Shown here one piece after another: positions 19,101 through 27,115 of a DNA stretch of 64,000 bases. Source of the stretch: Clostridium drakei (GTDB taxonomy: Bacteria; Bacillota; Clostridia; Clostridiales; Clostridiaceae). The stretch is from contig NZ_JIBU02000005.1 of NCBI RefSeq assembly GCF_000633595.2, forward strand, positions 109,640 to 173,639, read 5' to 3'. Position 1 is the stretch's first letter, and every line of letters starts with the position of its first letter. The notes below the pieces were generated by a model. That model did no database searches, was not told the origin of the DNA, and saw nothing but the letters and a program-made list of their open reading frames with translations. Position numbers and translations under genes: made by a program.

Positions 19101-20072
19101 GATATGCCTATAGAGGAAAGAAAGGCAGGTTACTATGGTATTGACTGGTTTATATATTTAAATGGAAATCTTACACCAGTAGGTGCAACTGGAGTGCATC
19201 CTAACGCTGGAGACACCTTAAAATTTGATTATCACAAGTGGGATTGGCGTGCGTTAGTTCCACCAGGAACTATAACAATGCCTTTAACTTTAGAAAATAT
19301 ACCAGCTTCTATTAAATCAGAAGATTCTATAAAGCTTAGAGTTACTTGTGTATTTAGAGGAGTTTATGATGCATCAGTAAAAGTAGATGGTAAACAGGTG
19401 ACAACGACTGATATAGATGGATACGCTACAATAACTATTAATGGTTCAGGAACACATACAATAACAGTAGAAAAAAATGGAGGGTCAAAAACTAGGACTG
19501 TAAATGTTACTGGCAAAGATGTACCTATAGAATTAATCCCAGTAACAGGAATTAGCTTGAATGAGACAAATGCAAATCTAAAAGTAGGAGAAGTATTACA
19601 GCTAAATACAACAATACAACCAAACAATGCTACAAATAAAAATGTAGCTTGGATAAGTAGTGATGCAGCAGTAGCAACAGTAGATGAAAGTGGAAAGGTA
19701 ACATCATTAAAAGAGGGAACAACAACTATAAAAGTTACTACAGAAGATGGTAATAAAGAAACATTTTGTATTGTAACAGTAACTAAAGGACAAGTTCCAA
19801 CAACAGATACAAATCTTATCAATATACTTGGTGATGTTAGCTTAAATATAATAGAAACAAAAGAAGGCAATATAAAACTACAAGGAAATAGTAAGAACAA
19901 CAGTGATATTATTGCTATAACTTTGTATGATGAGCAAGGAAATTTAAAATATATTAATCAGACAACAGGCTCTATAAATGTGATTACAAAACTTGCTTTA
20001 GGAAAATATCATGGATATATAAAATCTTCTAGCACCAGCATAGTTAATATAGGTGAATTTGAAGTTAAATAA
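16170..20072 (+). CDS. Secreted wall protein: CWB2 repeats, two DUF4430 domains, beta-repeat region, two Big_2 domains
   Basis: 1300 residues. Signal peptide 1-27; three CWB2 repeats about 33-335; a Gly/Ser linker about 343-362; DUF4430 about 363-478; an Ig-like module to about 560; a beta-strand repeat region about 575-790 resembling a parallel beta helix (VIISANNVSLKNVNV and similar); Big_2 about 826-905 (ATNKNVTWSSNDVSVASVD); second DUF4430 about 915-1030; Ig-like; second Big_2 about 1127-1207; C-terminal beta module. DUF4430 is related to the C-terminal beta domain of transcobalamin and intrinsic factor. Both copies carry GYYGIDWFIYLNG and a FDYHxWDW motif. Starts behind GGGGGGGACGG. Controlled by cobalamin riboswitch 4. 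Inferred job: wall-bound corrinoid capture. Confidence 0.87.
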   Translation: MKKIFSKIILLLFMFSITLSNIVNVHANEAISKSRIFGNDRVETSIKISENGWQNGTDTAIIAQGYGYADALCAAPLAKKYNAPLLLTDKSGLNSGTVNELKRLNAKNVFIIGGTGALSSNVENQLKNLGINHIERLWGKDRYETSLKIAESLGEINGVVVTSANGYADSLSIAPIAAQKGMPILLSDKNGLTDGIKNYIKDKNIKNTYIVGGTGVIDTKIQNDLSNAKRLSGQDRFETNLAVMNEFQNELKFEKIFIAEGNGVSGNEFADALSGAVLAAQSSSPLVLIYKTMPTKTAEFIKAKMSNKTQLIALGGEAVVANNVLNGLIDLFSGKTVSTTPTQSTTQSGGSSSGGSSGGSSGDKTFTMTVTKNNGASTIKTFTMTMNKDKANENAMEYLKSVAKVTELQGPGFINGIDGLLNVFLKDLPISDRKAGYYGIDWFIYLNGKLTPVGATGVYPKEGDTLNFDYHEWDWHALVAPGTTTMPLNLESVPSSIKSGQSIKLRATCVYRGVYNVAVKVDGKQVAATDIDGYATIAINAAGTHTVTLEKDGASKSKTVTVTSNGHDDPDINDLELNTLGQNYDGNASGNKSEINGNVIISANNVSLKNVNVDEELIIDPGADGNSNITNVTASKIVVKSGGVNSIHFSNVKSDFIEINSSSNVRIEGKDETQIKNTQVSNSCVLDTVDSKSYFGQVTAENNDKNDCGTLELRGNFADNIEVKSNVKIVASSTAPIPEVKVNSDSKPNVVLQGKFGNINVAKEAVIEANSAEISKIDTDADVTIKLNDDKSTVGSIKKAKDVKVECKDKDNKDIKTIPIEEKQSVSVSGITLDKTEAGLAEGETLQLTASVQPDNATNKNVTWSSNDVSVASVDASGKVTAVKEGIATITVTTLDGNKTASCIMTVTKQNPSKDTFTLLVTRDNGTTTLKKQTMTIDKDKKNENAMEYLKSIAAVTELQGPGFINGIDGLLNVFLKDMPIEERKAGYYGIDWFIYLNGNLTPVGATGVHPNAGDTLKFDYHKWDWRALVPPGTITMPLTLENIPASIKSEDSIKLRVTCVFRGVYDASVKVDGKQVTTTDIDGYATITINGSGTHTITVEKNGGSKTRTVNVTGKDVPIELIPVTGISLNETNANLKVGEVLQLNTTIQPNNATNKNVAWISSDAAVATVDESGKVTSLKEGTTTIKVTTEDGNKETFCIVTVTKGQVPTTDTNLINILGDVSLNIIETKEGNIKLQGNSKNNSDIIAITLYDEQGNLKYINQTTGSINVITKLALGKYHGYIKSSSTSIVNIGEFEVK

Positions 20073-20099
20073 ATTAATTTAATATGGATAATTCTTTAA

Positions 20100-20141
20100 A
20101 ACTATTCACTATATTTGTATATATAAATGTAGTGAATAGTT
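20100..20141 (+). repeat. Inverted repeat between surface-protein genes
   Basis: Twelve-base perfect arms AACTATTCACTA (20100-20111) and TAGTGAATAGTT (20130-20141) around an 18-base AT-rich loop. Not followed by a T run, so terminator, processing site or operator are all possible. Confidence 0.6.
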
Positions 20142-20190
20142 AAAGCATGAGTTATATCAAAATTAAATATCTTTTAAGAGGGGATGTAAT

Positions 20191-22911
20191 ATGAAAAACA
20201 TCAAGGGGAAAATTATTTCTATATTCATGACTTTTATTATGTTAGTAAGTATATTAGGCATAAATGTAGGAAATGTTTTTGCAGATGAAAGTGGTAATAA
20301 TATAAATATAGCAGTAACAGAGGTAAGTTTAGATAAAACAAAGTCAACTCTTGCTGAGGGAGATACAGTACAGTTAACAGCAACAATAGCTCCAGATAAT
20401 GCAACAAATAAAAATTTAAAATGGTCAAGTAGTGATGAAACAATGGCAACAGTGGACACAACTGGGAAAGTAACAGCAATAAAAGAAGGAACAGCAACTA
20501 TAACGGTAGCTACAGAAGATGGTGAAAAAACATCAACTTGCATTGTAGATGTTACCAAGAAACAGGTTTTACCAACAGATAATACTTTTACCATGTTGAT
20601 TACTAAAGACAATGGAGCTAGTATAATAAAGACTTTTACTATGACTATTGATAAAGATAAGAAAAATGAAAATTCTATGGATTACTTAAAAAGTGTAACT
20701 AAGGTTACTGAATTACAAGGGCCAGGCTTTATAAATGGCATAGATGGATTGTTAAATGTGTTTCTAAAGGATATGTCTATTGAAGATAGAAAAGCTGGGT
20801 ATTATGGTGTTGATTGGTTTATATATTTAAATGGAAGTCTTACACCTGTAGGGGCAACTGGAGTATATCCTAAAGCAGGTGATATCTTAAATTTTGATTA
20901 TCACAAATGGGATTGGCATTCTTTAGTACCACCAGGAACTAAAACAATGCCTTTAAAAATAGAGAATGTACTATATTCTTCTATTGATTCTGGAACTCCT
21001 ATAAAACTTAGGGTTACTTGTGTATTTAGAGGTGTTTATAATGTATCAGTAAAAGTAGATGGTAAAGAAGTTGCAACTACTGATATGGATGGGTACGCTA
21101 CAATAACCATAAATGAAGTAGGAGAACATATTATTAGAGTTGAAAAAGATGACGCCTATAAAGAAAAGAAAACCACAGTAAAAGCAGCAGAAAATAAAGT
21201 AGTAGCAATAAACTTAAATAAAACAGAATCAACTCTTACTGAAGGAGAAATACTACAGTTAACAGCGGAAGTACAGCCAGATAATGCAACAAATAAGAAT
21301 GTAACTTGGAAAAGCAGTGATGAAACAATAGCAAAAGTAGATGAGAATGGAAAAGTAACAGCATTAAAGAAAGGAACAGCAACAATAACAGTTACTTCAG
21401 TAGATGGACAAAAAACAGCAAGCTGCAATGTGATAATAAATGAAAAAAATCAAGAAAAAGTATCTGTAACTGGAGTTACTTTGGACAAAACAAATGAAAA
21501 TGTATCAATAGGAGGAGTATTACAGTTAACAGCAACAATAGTCCCAGATAATGCAACAAATAAAAATGTAAAATGGTCAAGTAGTGATGAAACAATAGCA
21601 ATAGTGGATGCAAATGGGAAAGTAACAGCAGTAAAAGAAGGAAATGCAATAATAACAGCAACTACAGAAGATGTGGAGAAAACAGCAACTTGTAGTGTAA
21701 CAGTTACCAAAGTAGATACAAAAGACTATAAAAAATCTATGAATAGTCTTATAGATGGAATAAGTTCAACTGTGATACTTGATAATTGTGATGATTGGTT
21801 AGCATTAGGATTGAATAAGGTAGGAAAAAATGTCCCAGAAGGATATCTTTCAAAATTAGAACAAAGAGTAAAAGCTGCTACAAAAAATGGGGTATTAGAT
21901 TTAGGAAATCCTACTGAATATGAAAGACTTACTTTAGCAGTATTAGCATGTGGAGGAGATCCTACTAATATTGCAGGTCAGAACCTTATAGAAAAAATAT
22001 ATAACAACAATAATATGTCTGATCAGGGAATAAATGCTTATGTATTTGGACTTATAGCTTTGCAAGCGGGAAACTTTAATATACCTAACAATGCAGTATG
22101 GACTAAAGAAAAACTAATTAACAAAATTTTGAGTTATCAAGAAGATGATGGATGGTCATATGGTGGTGGTTCAGCAGATCCAGATATGACTGCTATGGCT
22201 ATTTCAGCATTAGCTCCATATTATAGTACAAATACAGATGTAAAATCAGCCATAGATATTGCAATAAACAGATTGTCACAAATTCAAGATGCTAATGATG
22301 GAGGGTTTGCATCTTATAAAACAAAAAATAGTGAAAGTTGTTCTCAGGTTATAATAGGTCTTTGTGCTAATGGAATAGATCCTACTACGGATGATAGATT
22401 TACGAAAAATGGGAAAAATCCAATGGATGCACTTTTGACTTTTGCAACAGGTGACAACAAAGGATTTGGACATGCAGATAATAATATAAATGCTATGGGC
22501 ACAGAACAAGGATTAGAGGCACTAGCAGCATACAAGCTTTTTAAATTAGGAAAAGGATCTATATATTCAGGTTTTACCATCAAAGATTCAGATAGTAAAA
22601 CTATGAAAATAACCAATATGACAACAAAATCAGAATTTAGTTTAGGTGATGATGCTAAAATATCTATAAAGATTGAGAATAATACTAATAAGGATCAAGA
22701 TGCATCATTAGTATTAGCATTATATGACCAAAATGGTGAATTTGTTGATTATGTATGTGGAAACCAGACTATTAAAAAGGGAGATTCATCTATTTTAACT
22801 AGTATGTTAAAGCTTCCATCACAAGGAGTATACACATTAAAAGGCTTTGTATGGGATACTTTAGAGGCTATGAATCCACTTTCAGATGTCATAGAAATAC
22901 ATGTTAAATAG
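20191..22911 (+). CDS. Secreted transcobalamin-like protein: Big_2, DUF4430, Big_2 x2, alpha/alpha barrel, C-terminal module
   Basis: 906 residues. Signal peptide about 1-31; Big_2 about 45-125; DUF4430 about 130-245 with GYYGVDWFIYLNG and FDYHKWDWHSLVPPGT; Ig-like to about 330; two Big_2 modules about 337-415 and 425-505; a terpenoid-cyclase-like alpha/alpha barrel about 515-795 with DDGWSYGGGSADPDMTAMAI and SESCSQVIIGLCANGIDPT; and a C-terminal beta module of about 100 residues shared with the 31529 and 34756 products. Barrel plus DUF4430 on one chain is the domain content of eukaryotic B12 carriers, in reverse order. No CWB2 repeat or LPXTG motif. Lies 118 bases after the 16170 gene. The product is probably corrinoid-binding, by inference. 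Confidence 0.87.
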   Translation: MKNIKGKIISIFMTFIMLVSILGINVGNVFADESGNNINIAVTEVSLDKTKSTLAEGDTVQLTATIAPDNATNKNLKWSSSDETMATVDTTGKVTAIKEGTATITVATEDGEKTSTCIVDVTKKQVLPTDNTFTMLITKDNGASIIKTFTMTIDKDKKNENSMDYLKSVTKVTELQGPGFINGIDGLLNVFLKDMSIEDRKAGYYGVDWFIYLNGSLTPVGATGVYPKAGDILNFDYHKWDWHSLVPPGTKTMPLKIENVLYSSIDSGTPIKLRVTCVFRGVYNVSVKVDGKEVATTDMDGYATITINEVGEHIIRVEKDDAYKEKKTTVKAAENKVVAINLNKTESTLTEGEILQLTAEVQPDNATNKNVTWKSSDETIAKVDENGKVTALKKGTATITVTSVDGQKTASCNVIINEKNQEKVSVTGVTLDKTNENVSIGGVLQLTATIVPDNATNKNVKWSSSDETIAIVDANGKVTAVKEGNAIITATTEDVEKTATCSVTVTKVDTKDYKKSMNSLIDGISSTVILDNCDDWLALGLNKVGKNVPEGYLSKLEQRVKAATKNGVLDLGNPTEYERLTLAVLACGGDPTNIAGQNLIEKIYNNNNMSDQGINAYVFGLIALQAGNFNIPNNAVWTKEKLINKILSYQEDDGWSYGGGSADPDMTAMAISALAPYYSTNTDVKSAIDIAINRLSQIQDANDGGFASYKTKNSESCSQVIIGLCANGIDPTTDDRFTKNGKNPMDALLTFATGDNKGFGHADNNINAMGTEQGLEALAAYKLFKLGKGSIYSGFTIKDSDSKTMKITNMTTKSEFSLGDDAKISIKIENNTNKDQDASLVLALYDQNGEFVDYVCGNQTIKKGDSSILTSMLKLPSQGVYTLKGFVWDTLEAMNPLSDVIEIHVK

Positions 22912-22932
22912 AAAAAATTTAAAGTGAATTTT

Positions 22933-22962
22933 AGAGAATGTCTATTTTATTAGTCATTCTCT
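22933..22962 (+). terminator. Weak hairpin after the 20191 gene
   Basis: Eight-base arms AGAGAATG / CATTCTCT with a 14-base loop followed by GAAGTATTTTA. It may partly end transcription before the ECF genes; the poor T tract allows read-through. Confidence 0.45.
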
Positions 22963-23056
22963 GAAGTATTTTATCTAATGGCTGTCACCTATAATACTCA
23001 CATTCTACTTAGATGAGAAGTATAAGAACCGCTTGATAAGGAAGTGAAAAAGGAAA

Positions 23057-23995
23057 ATGTTGAAAAGTGAAAGTACAGTTTTAGTTAAGAAAAAAGATAT
23101 GAAAGATGAAATTAAATACTATAAAGATTTTAAAGTATATCATGTACTGACAGCTACTCTTATTTTTATATCCATGATAATTATGATATTTTCTAATGAC
23201 AATCCTGTAATATTGGCATCTGTTTATGTTTTTATTGTATCCATGATAATTTGTTCTAGAGAAAAACAGAAGTTTAAAACAGGTTTTTACTACTTTATAC
23301 CAATTGCTGTTTTAATAGTAGTGATTAATATGTTTTTTGTAAGCTCTGGAAGTATTACACTTTTTTATCTGTTTCATAAAAGATTTACTTTAGAGGCAGT
23401 AGTATATGCTGTAGTTTTCTCTTTTAAGTTTTTAGCTGTTATATATATTTTTCTGATATTTGAAAGCATGATTGACACCGATAGAGCAGTATCATACTTT
23501 TCTTCAGTAATGCCAAAGTCAACACTCATGCTTATGATAAGCTTTAAACTTATACCAAGTATGAGAGATAGGTTTAAAAATTTAAAGGAGATCTATGAAA
23601 TTAGAGGAGTAAGATTTAACAAGAAAAAATCTAAAGAAAAGACTGCCAGTTATATTCCTGTACTTTCAATACTATTGGAGGATTCTATGGAAGGTTCCTT
23701 TGCAATAGGAGAAGCCGCTTATGTAAGAGGATTTTTAAGTGGAAATAGGAGTGTTTATGAAAGACAGAAATTTTACATTAGAGATTACAAAATAATAGTA
23801 TTAAGTATTGCTCTTATTGTATTTTATGGAATAGCAGAATTTAAAAATTGGGTAAAGTTTAATATATACGACGGAGTAACCATCATAAACTTTATAAACA
23901 TTGGTATAGCTGGGATTTTTGCATTTGTTGTATGTATTACTTTACTTGTAATCTTTAATTGTGAGGAGAAAAAAGATGGCTTTTATAGAAATTAA
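23057..23995 (+). CDS. ecfT: ECF transporter T component (EcfT)
   Basis: 312-residue membrane protein linking S components to the ATPases. Hydrophobic N-terminal segments, then a cytoplasmic helical region with the two Arg-Gly coupling motifs of EcfT (YEIRGVRFN and AAYVRGFLSG). ATG 23057 has a close AGGA; no better start is visible. Overlaps the ATPase gene by about 20 bases. Being encoded with its own ATPase and two S components, it may form a dedicated (group I) transporter rather than a shared one. Confidence 0.88.
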   Translation: MLKSESTVLVKKKDMKDEIKYYKDFKVYHVLTATLIFISMIIMIFSNDNPVILASVYVFIVSMIICSREKQKFKTGFYYFIPIAVLIVVINMFFVSSGSITLFYLFHKRFTLEAVVYAVVFSFKFLAVIYIFLIFESMIDTDRAVSYFSSVMPKSTLMLMISFKLIPSMRDRFKNLKEIYEIRGVRFNKKKSKEKTASYIPVLSILLEDSMEGSFAIGEAAYVRGFLSGNRSVYERQKFYIRDYKIIVLSIALIVFYGIAEFKNWVKFNIYDGVTIINFINIGIAGIFAFVVCITLLVIFNCEEKKDGFYRN

Positions 23996-25601
23996 CAATT
24001 TAGAATTTACGTATCCTATGGAAAAAAAGAAATCACTTGCAAATATAAATTTATCCTTAGAGAAAAATTCCATTCTTCTCATAGCTGGAAAATCTGGTTC
24101 AGGCAAATCTACTCTTGCAAGGGCTATAGTGGGGACTGTTCCTAATTTTTATGGGGGAACTATAGGCGGTGAAATAAAAATAGGAGGAAAGTTTTTACAG
24201 GAAATGAAGCATAAAGAAAGGGCAAAAGAAGTAACCATGGTTTTTCAAGATCCAGAAAAGCAGCTTATGATGAATAAGGTACATAGAGAAGTAGCTTTTG
24301 GATTGGAGAATGTTGGAGCTGATGAAAAGGTTATAAAAAGAATGGTTTATGAAGCACTGCAATTTTTAGGAATACTCCATCTTGCTGAAAGAGATGTAAC
24401 ATCATTGTCAGGAGGAGAAAAGCAAAAGGTAGCAGTTGCGTCTGCTCTTGTATATATGCCTAAGTGCATAATTTTAGATGAACCTACTTCTCAACTGGAC
24501 CCTTCGGCAGCAGAAGAGGTTATGAATTTAATAAAAAAAATAAATGAAGAATTAGGGATAACTATAATAGTTATTGAACACAGAGTAAACAGATGGTTTG
24601 ATGCGGCAGACTCCATAGCTATTATGGATAAAGGAAGGTTAAAGTTATTTGGAAATAAAGAAAATTTTTATAATAACTGCAGTGAAGAACAATTTATTTT
24701 TATGCCAGATTATTTAAAATTTTTGAAAAGGACAAATTTTAAACTTATGCCCAAAAGTTTTAAGGAGGCTAGAATACAATTTTTAAATAGTGATATAAAA
24801 TTTAAAAAAGAAGAAAGCATATTTAAAGAAGAGAATGCTGAAAATTTACTTAAAGTAAAGAAAATGAGCTGTAAATATTATTCTAAAGAAGTTTTAAAAG
24901 ATGTAAGTTTTAGTGTAAATAAAGGTGATTTTATAAGTATAATGGGGGCCAATGGTGCTGGGAAAAGTACTCTTTTAAAAACCATTATGGGTATTAAGGA
25001 TTATAAAGGTACTATAAAGCTTCATGATGAAAATGTAAAAGATATGGAGATAAGAAAAATAGCTAAACATATAGGATATGTTTCTCAAAATCCTAATGAT
25101 TATTTGTCAAAAGACAGTGTATATGATGAAGTTAGATTTACTATGGATAACTATGGTGTGTATGATGATACCGTAATAGAAAAAGTTTTGAAAGATTTGG
25201 AGATATATGATATTAAAGATAAAAATCCAAGAGATTTAAGTGGTGGACAAAGACAGAGAGTTGCCATAGCATCTATTTTGGTATTAAAACCAGAAATAAT
25301 ATTACTGGATGAACCTACAAGAGGACTCGAAAGTGATCTTAAAGACAGGTTAGGAAATATATTAAAAAAGCTTAATGATCAGGGAACAGCAATTATACTT
25401 GTAACTCATGATACAGACTTTGCTAGTAAATTTTGTACAGGATATGTGATCATGTTTAATGGCAGAATTATAGCAAGAGGAACAAGAAAAGATATTTTAG
25501 GACAGGGTATATTTTATACTACATCCATTAATAAGCTGGTAAGGGATAAGGATAAAAACATATTTACTTTAGAAGAAGCCTTAAGAAGGTGCAGCTTATG
25601 A
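23976..25601 (+). CDS. Fused ECF ATPase with two ABC domains (EcfA-EcfA')
   Basis: 541 residues with two complete ABC domains in one chain. N half: Walker A GKSGSGKS, signature LSGGEKQKV, Walker B CIILDEPTSQLD. C half: GANGAGKS, LSGGQRQRV, IILLDEPTRGLE. Both carry a His after the Walker B strand (EHRVN and THDTD). ATG 23976 is preferred to the in-frame GTG 23961 because AGGAG at 23964-23968 fits it. Fused A-A' subunits are common in single-substrate ECF systems. Ends with an ATGA overlap into the S-component gene. It powers import through the 25598 and/or 28377 S components. Confidence 0.92.
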   Translation: MAFIEINNLEFTYPMEKKKSLANINLSLEKNSILLIAGKSGSGKSTLARAIVGTVPNFYGGTIGGEIKIGGKFLQEMKHKERAKEVTMVFQDPEKQLMMNKVHREVAFGLENVGADEKVIKRMVYEALQFLGILHLAERDVTSLSGGEKQKVAVASALVYMPKCIILDEPTSQLDPSAAEEVMNLIKKINEELGITIIVIEHRVNRWFDAADSIAIMDKGRLKLFGNKENFYNNCSEEQFIFMPDYLKFLKRTNFKLMPKSFKEARIQFLNSDIKFKKEESIFKEENAENLLKVKKMSCKYYSKEVLKDVSFSVNKGDFISIMGANGAGKSTLLKTIMGIKDYKGTIKLHDENVKDMEIRKIAKHIGYVSQNPNDYLSKDSVYDEVRFTMDNYGVYDDTVIEKVLKDLEIYDIKDKNPRDLSGGQRQRVAIASILVLKPEIILLDEPTRGLESDLKDRLGNILKKLNDQGTAIILVTHDTDFASKFCTGYVIMFNGRIIARGTRKDILGQGIFYTTSINKLVRDKDKNIFTLEEALRRCSL

Positions 25602-26323
25602 GAAAGCTTATAATTTTTCTTACTGCTGTTGTTATTTTCATTATAATGGCACTGACAGTTAAAAGTTCCTTTGAAGCTGGGGTATCTATAATTTGTACAT
25701 TAAGTGTGTTTTTAATATTATTTATGAGTTATTTCTATTTTGAAAAATCTAATGCAGGTACAAAAGAAATTGCTGTTATTGCTACCTTAAGTGCTTTTGC
25801 ATCAGTTTCTAGAATGGCCTTTGCACCTATTCCAAATGTAAAACCTGTAACCTTTCTTGTAGCATTAACTGGTTTTGTGTTTGGTCCTTATGAAGGTTTT
25901 TTAGTAGGAAGTACTACAGCTTTTTTATCTAATATGTTTTTTGGTCAAGGTCCTTGGACACCTTGGCAAATGTTTTCTTGGGGAGTAGTAGGAATCATAG
26001 GAGGTTTTTGGGGAAAAAGAAACAAAAAGGTATCAGCCATGAAATTCTCAATAGCCTGTTTCTTTCTTGGTGTCATGTTTGATTGGATTATGGATATACA
26101 ATATGTGGTAGGGTTTGTAAGACCGTTAAATATGTGGACTTTTTTAGGAGGATATATGTCTGGTTTGACATTTGATGTTTTACATGGAGGAGGCTCTTTT
26201 ATATTTTCGATAATTTTTTATGATAGCTTTCTTCCAGTACTACAGAGGTATAAAAGAAAACTAGATGTAAGCTATATCAAGGATAATAAAAAATTGGGAG
26301 GAGTTAGTTATGGACAAAAATAA
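25598..26323 (+). CDS. ECF S component 1, candidate corrinoid-binding
   Basis: 241 residues, about six or seven membrane segments. Shares long identical stretches with the 28377 product, including RMAFAPIPNVKPVTFLVAL and the FGQG(P/S)WTPWQMFSWG loop, both characteristic of S components of the group assigned to cobalamin by riboswitch context in comparative genomics. ATG 25598 forms an ATGA overlap with the ATPase stop, with AAGGTG upstream. Its 3' end overlaps the DUF4430 gene by 14 bases. The substrate is inferred from the riboswitch setting; CbrT-like is my best guess. Confidence 0.8.
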   Translation: MRKLIIFLTAVVIFIIMALTVKSSFEAGVSIICTLSVFLILFMSYFYFEKSNAGTKEIAVIATLSAFASVSRMAFAPIPNVKPVTFLVALTGFVFGPYEGFLVGSTTAFLSNMFFGQGPWTPWQMFSWGVVGIIGGFWGKRNKKVSAMKFSIACFFLGVMFDWIMDIQYVVGFVRPLNMWTFLGGYMSGLTFDVLHGGGSFIFSIIFYDSFLPVLQRYKRKLDVSYIKDNKKLGGVSYGQK

Positions 26324-27065
26324 AAAGAAATATTTAATAGCTTCAGTAGCTTTTATTATATTTTTTGTTATGTTTGTATTTGGAATTAAAGTACAGAGAA
26401 TGTATGCAGAAACTCTTACAAATAAACAAGAAGCTGCTCATAAGGTTGAAAGTAAAGCTGATAAAACTAAAGCTAAGGCAGATAAAACTGTAAAAGATAA
26501 TGCTAAAGCACAAGATGTAAAAAGTAATACTGATGCATCAGCTCAAACAGCTGCAAAAGTAGATGAAAGTAAAACCAAAGGAGAAGTTTCTAATTCTAGC
26601 TCAAGTAGTACAAGTACTTCACAAACAAATCCAGAAGTGAAAGCATCATCTAGTGCAAATGTCAAGGTTAAACAAGATGACCCTGATAGCCAAATGACTT
26701 TACAGATAATTGATACAGTAAATGGAAATAAAATGATTTTACAGAAAGACATAAGCAGTATGGATGGTGAAACAGTAGGATATATAACAGAAAGAATTTT
26801 AGATGATGCTAAAATAAAATTTAAAGCTACAGGGTCTGCATCTACTCTATATTTTGCTGCCATAGATGGTCTTGAAGAAAAGAAAGCAGGAAAATTATCT
26901 GGTTGGTGTTATTATGTAAAGAAAAATGGTGACTCTAGATTCCATAAACCTAATGTAGGAAGTGGTCAGTGGATATATCATAAAGGTGATGTAGTGGTTT
27001 GGAAGTATCTTGCAGATGGAATACATGATGGATATGAGGATGATTGGGGTAAAAGTAGTTTTTAA
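26310..27065 (+). CDS. Membrane-tethered DUF4430 protein 1
   Basis: 251 residues: Lys-rich N terminus, one membrane segment at about 8-28, a low-complexity Lys/Ala/Ser/Thr tether about 40-120, then a DUF4430 domain to the end with DGETVGYITERILDDAKIKF, KLSGWCYYVKKNG and GQWIYHKGDVVVWKYL. The last part is the usual W-Y-V-N...G-D-x-V-x-W core of the domain. The membrane segment lacks an obvious cleavage site, so the protein is probably anchored outside the membrane next to its S component. The gene starts inside the end of the S-component gene, implying tight coupling. Inferred role: extracellular ligand-binding partner of the ECF transporter. Confidence 0.83.
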   Translation: MDKNKKKYLIASVAFIIFFVMFVFGIKVQRMYAETLTNKQEAAHKVESKADKTKAKADKTVKDNAKAQDVKSNTDASAQTAAKVDESKTKGEVSNSSSSSTSTSQTNPEVKASSSANVKVKQDDPDSQMTLQIIDTVNGNKMILQKDISSMDGETVGYITERILDDAKIKFKATGSASTLYFAAIDGLEEKKAGKLSGWCYYVKKNGDSRFHKPNVGSGQWIYHKGDVVVWKYLADGIHDGYEDDWGKSSF

Positions 27066-27115
27066 AAATGAAATCTTATAGAAATTTAAAATATATTAAA
27101 GAGGAGTGGATGTAA

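Noticed and set aside
19364..21710. Long antisense frames over the Big_2 and DUF4430 coding repeats
   Set aside because: Shadows caused by biased codon use in repeated, Thr/Ala/Val-rich modules; no starts or ribosome sites of quality.
22976..23050. Possible third copy of the structured element before ecfT
   Set aside because: Only scattered short matches (GGCTGTCAC, AAGAAC); no TTATCC/GGATAA stem.
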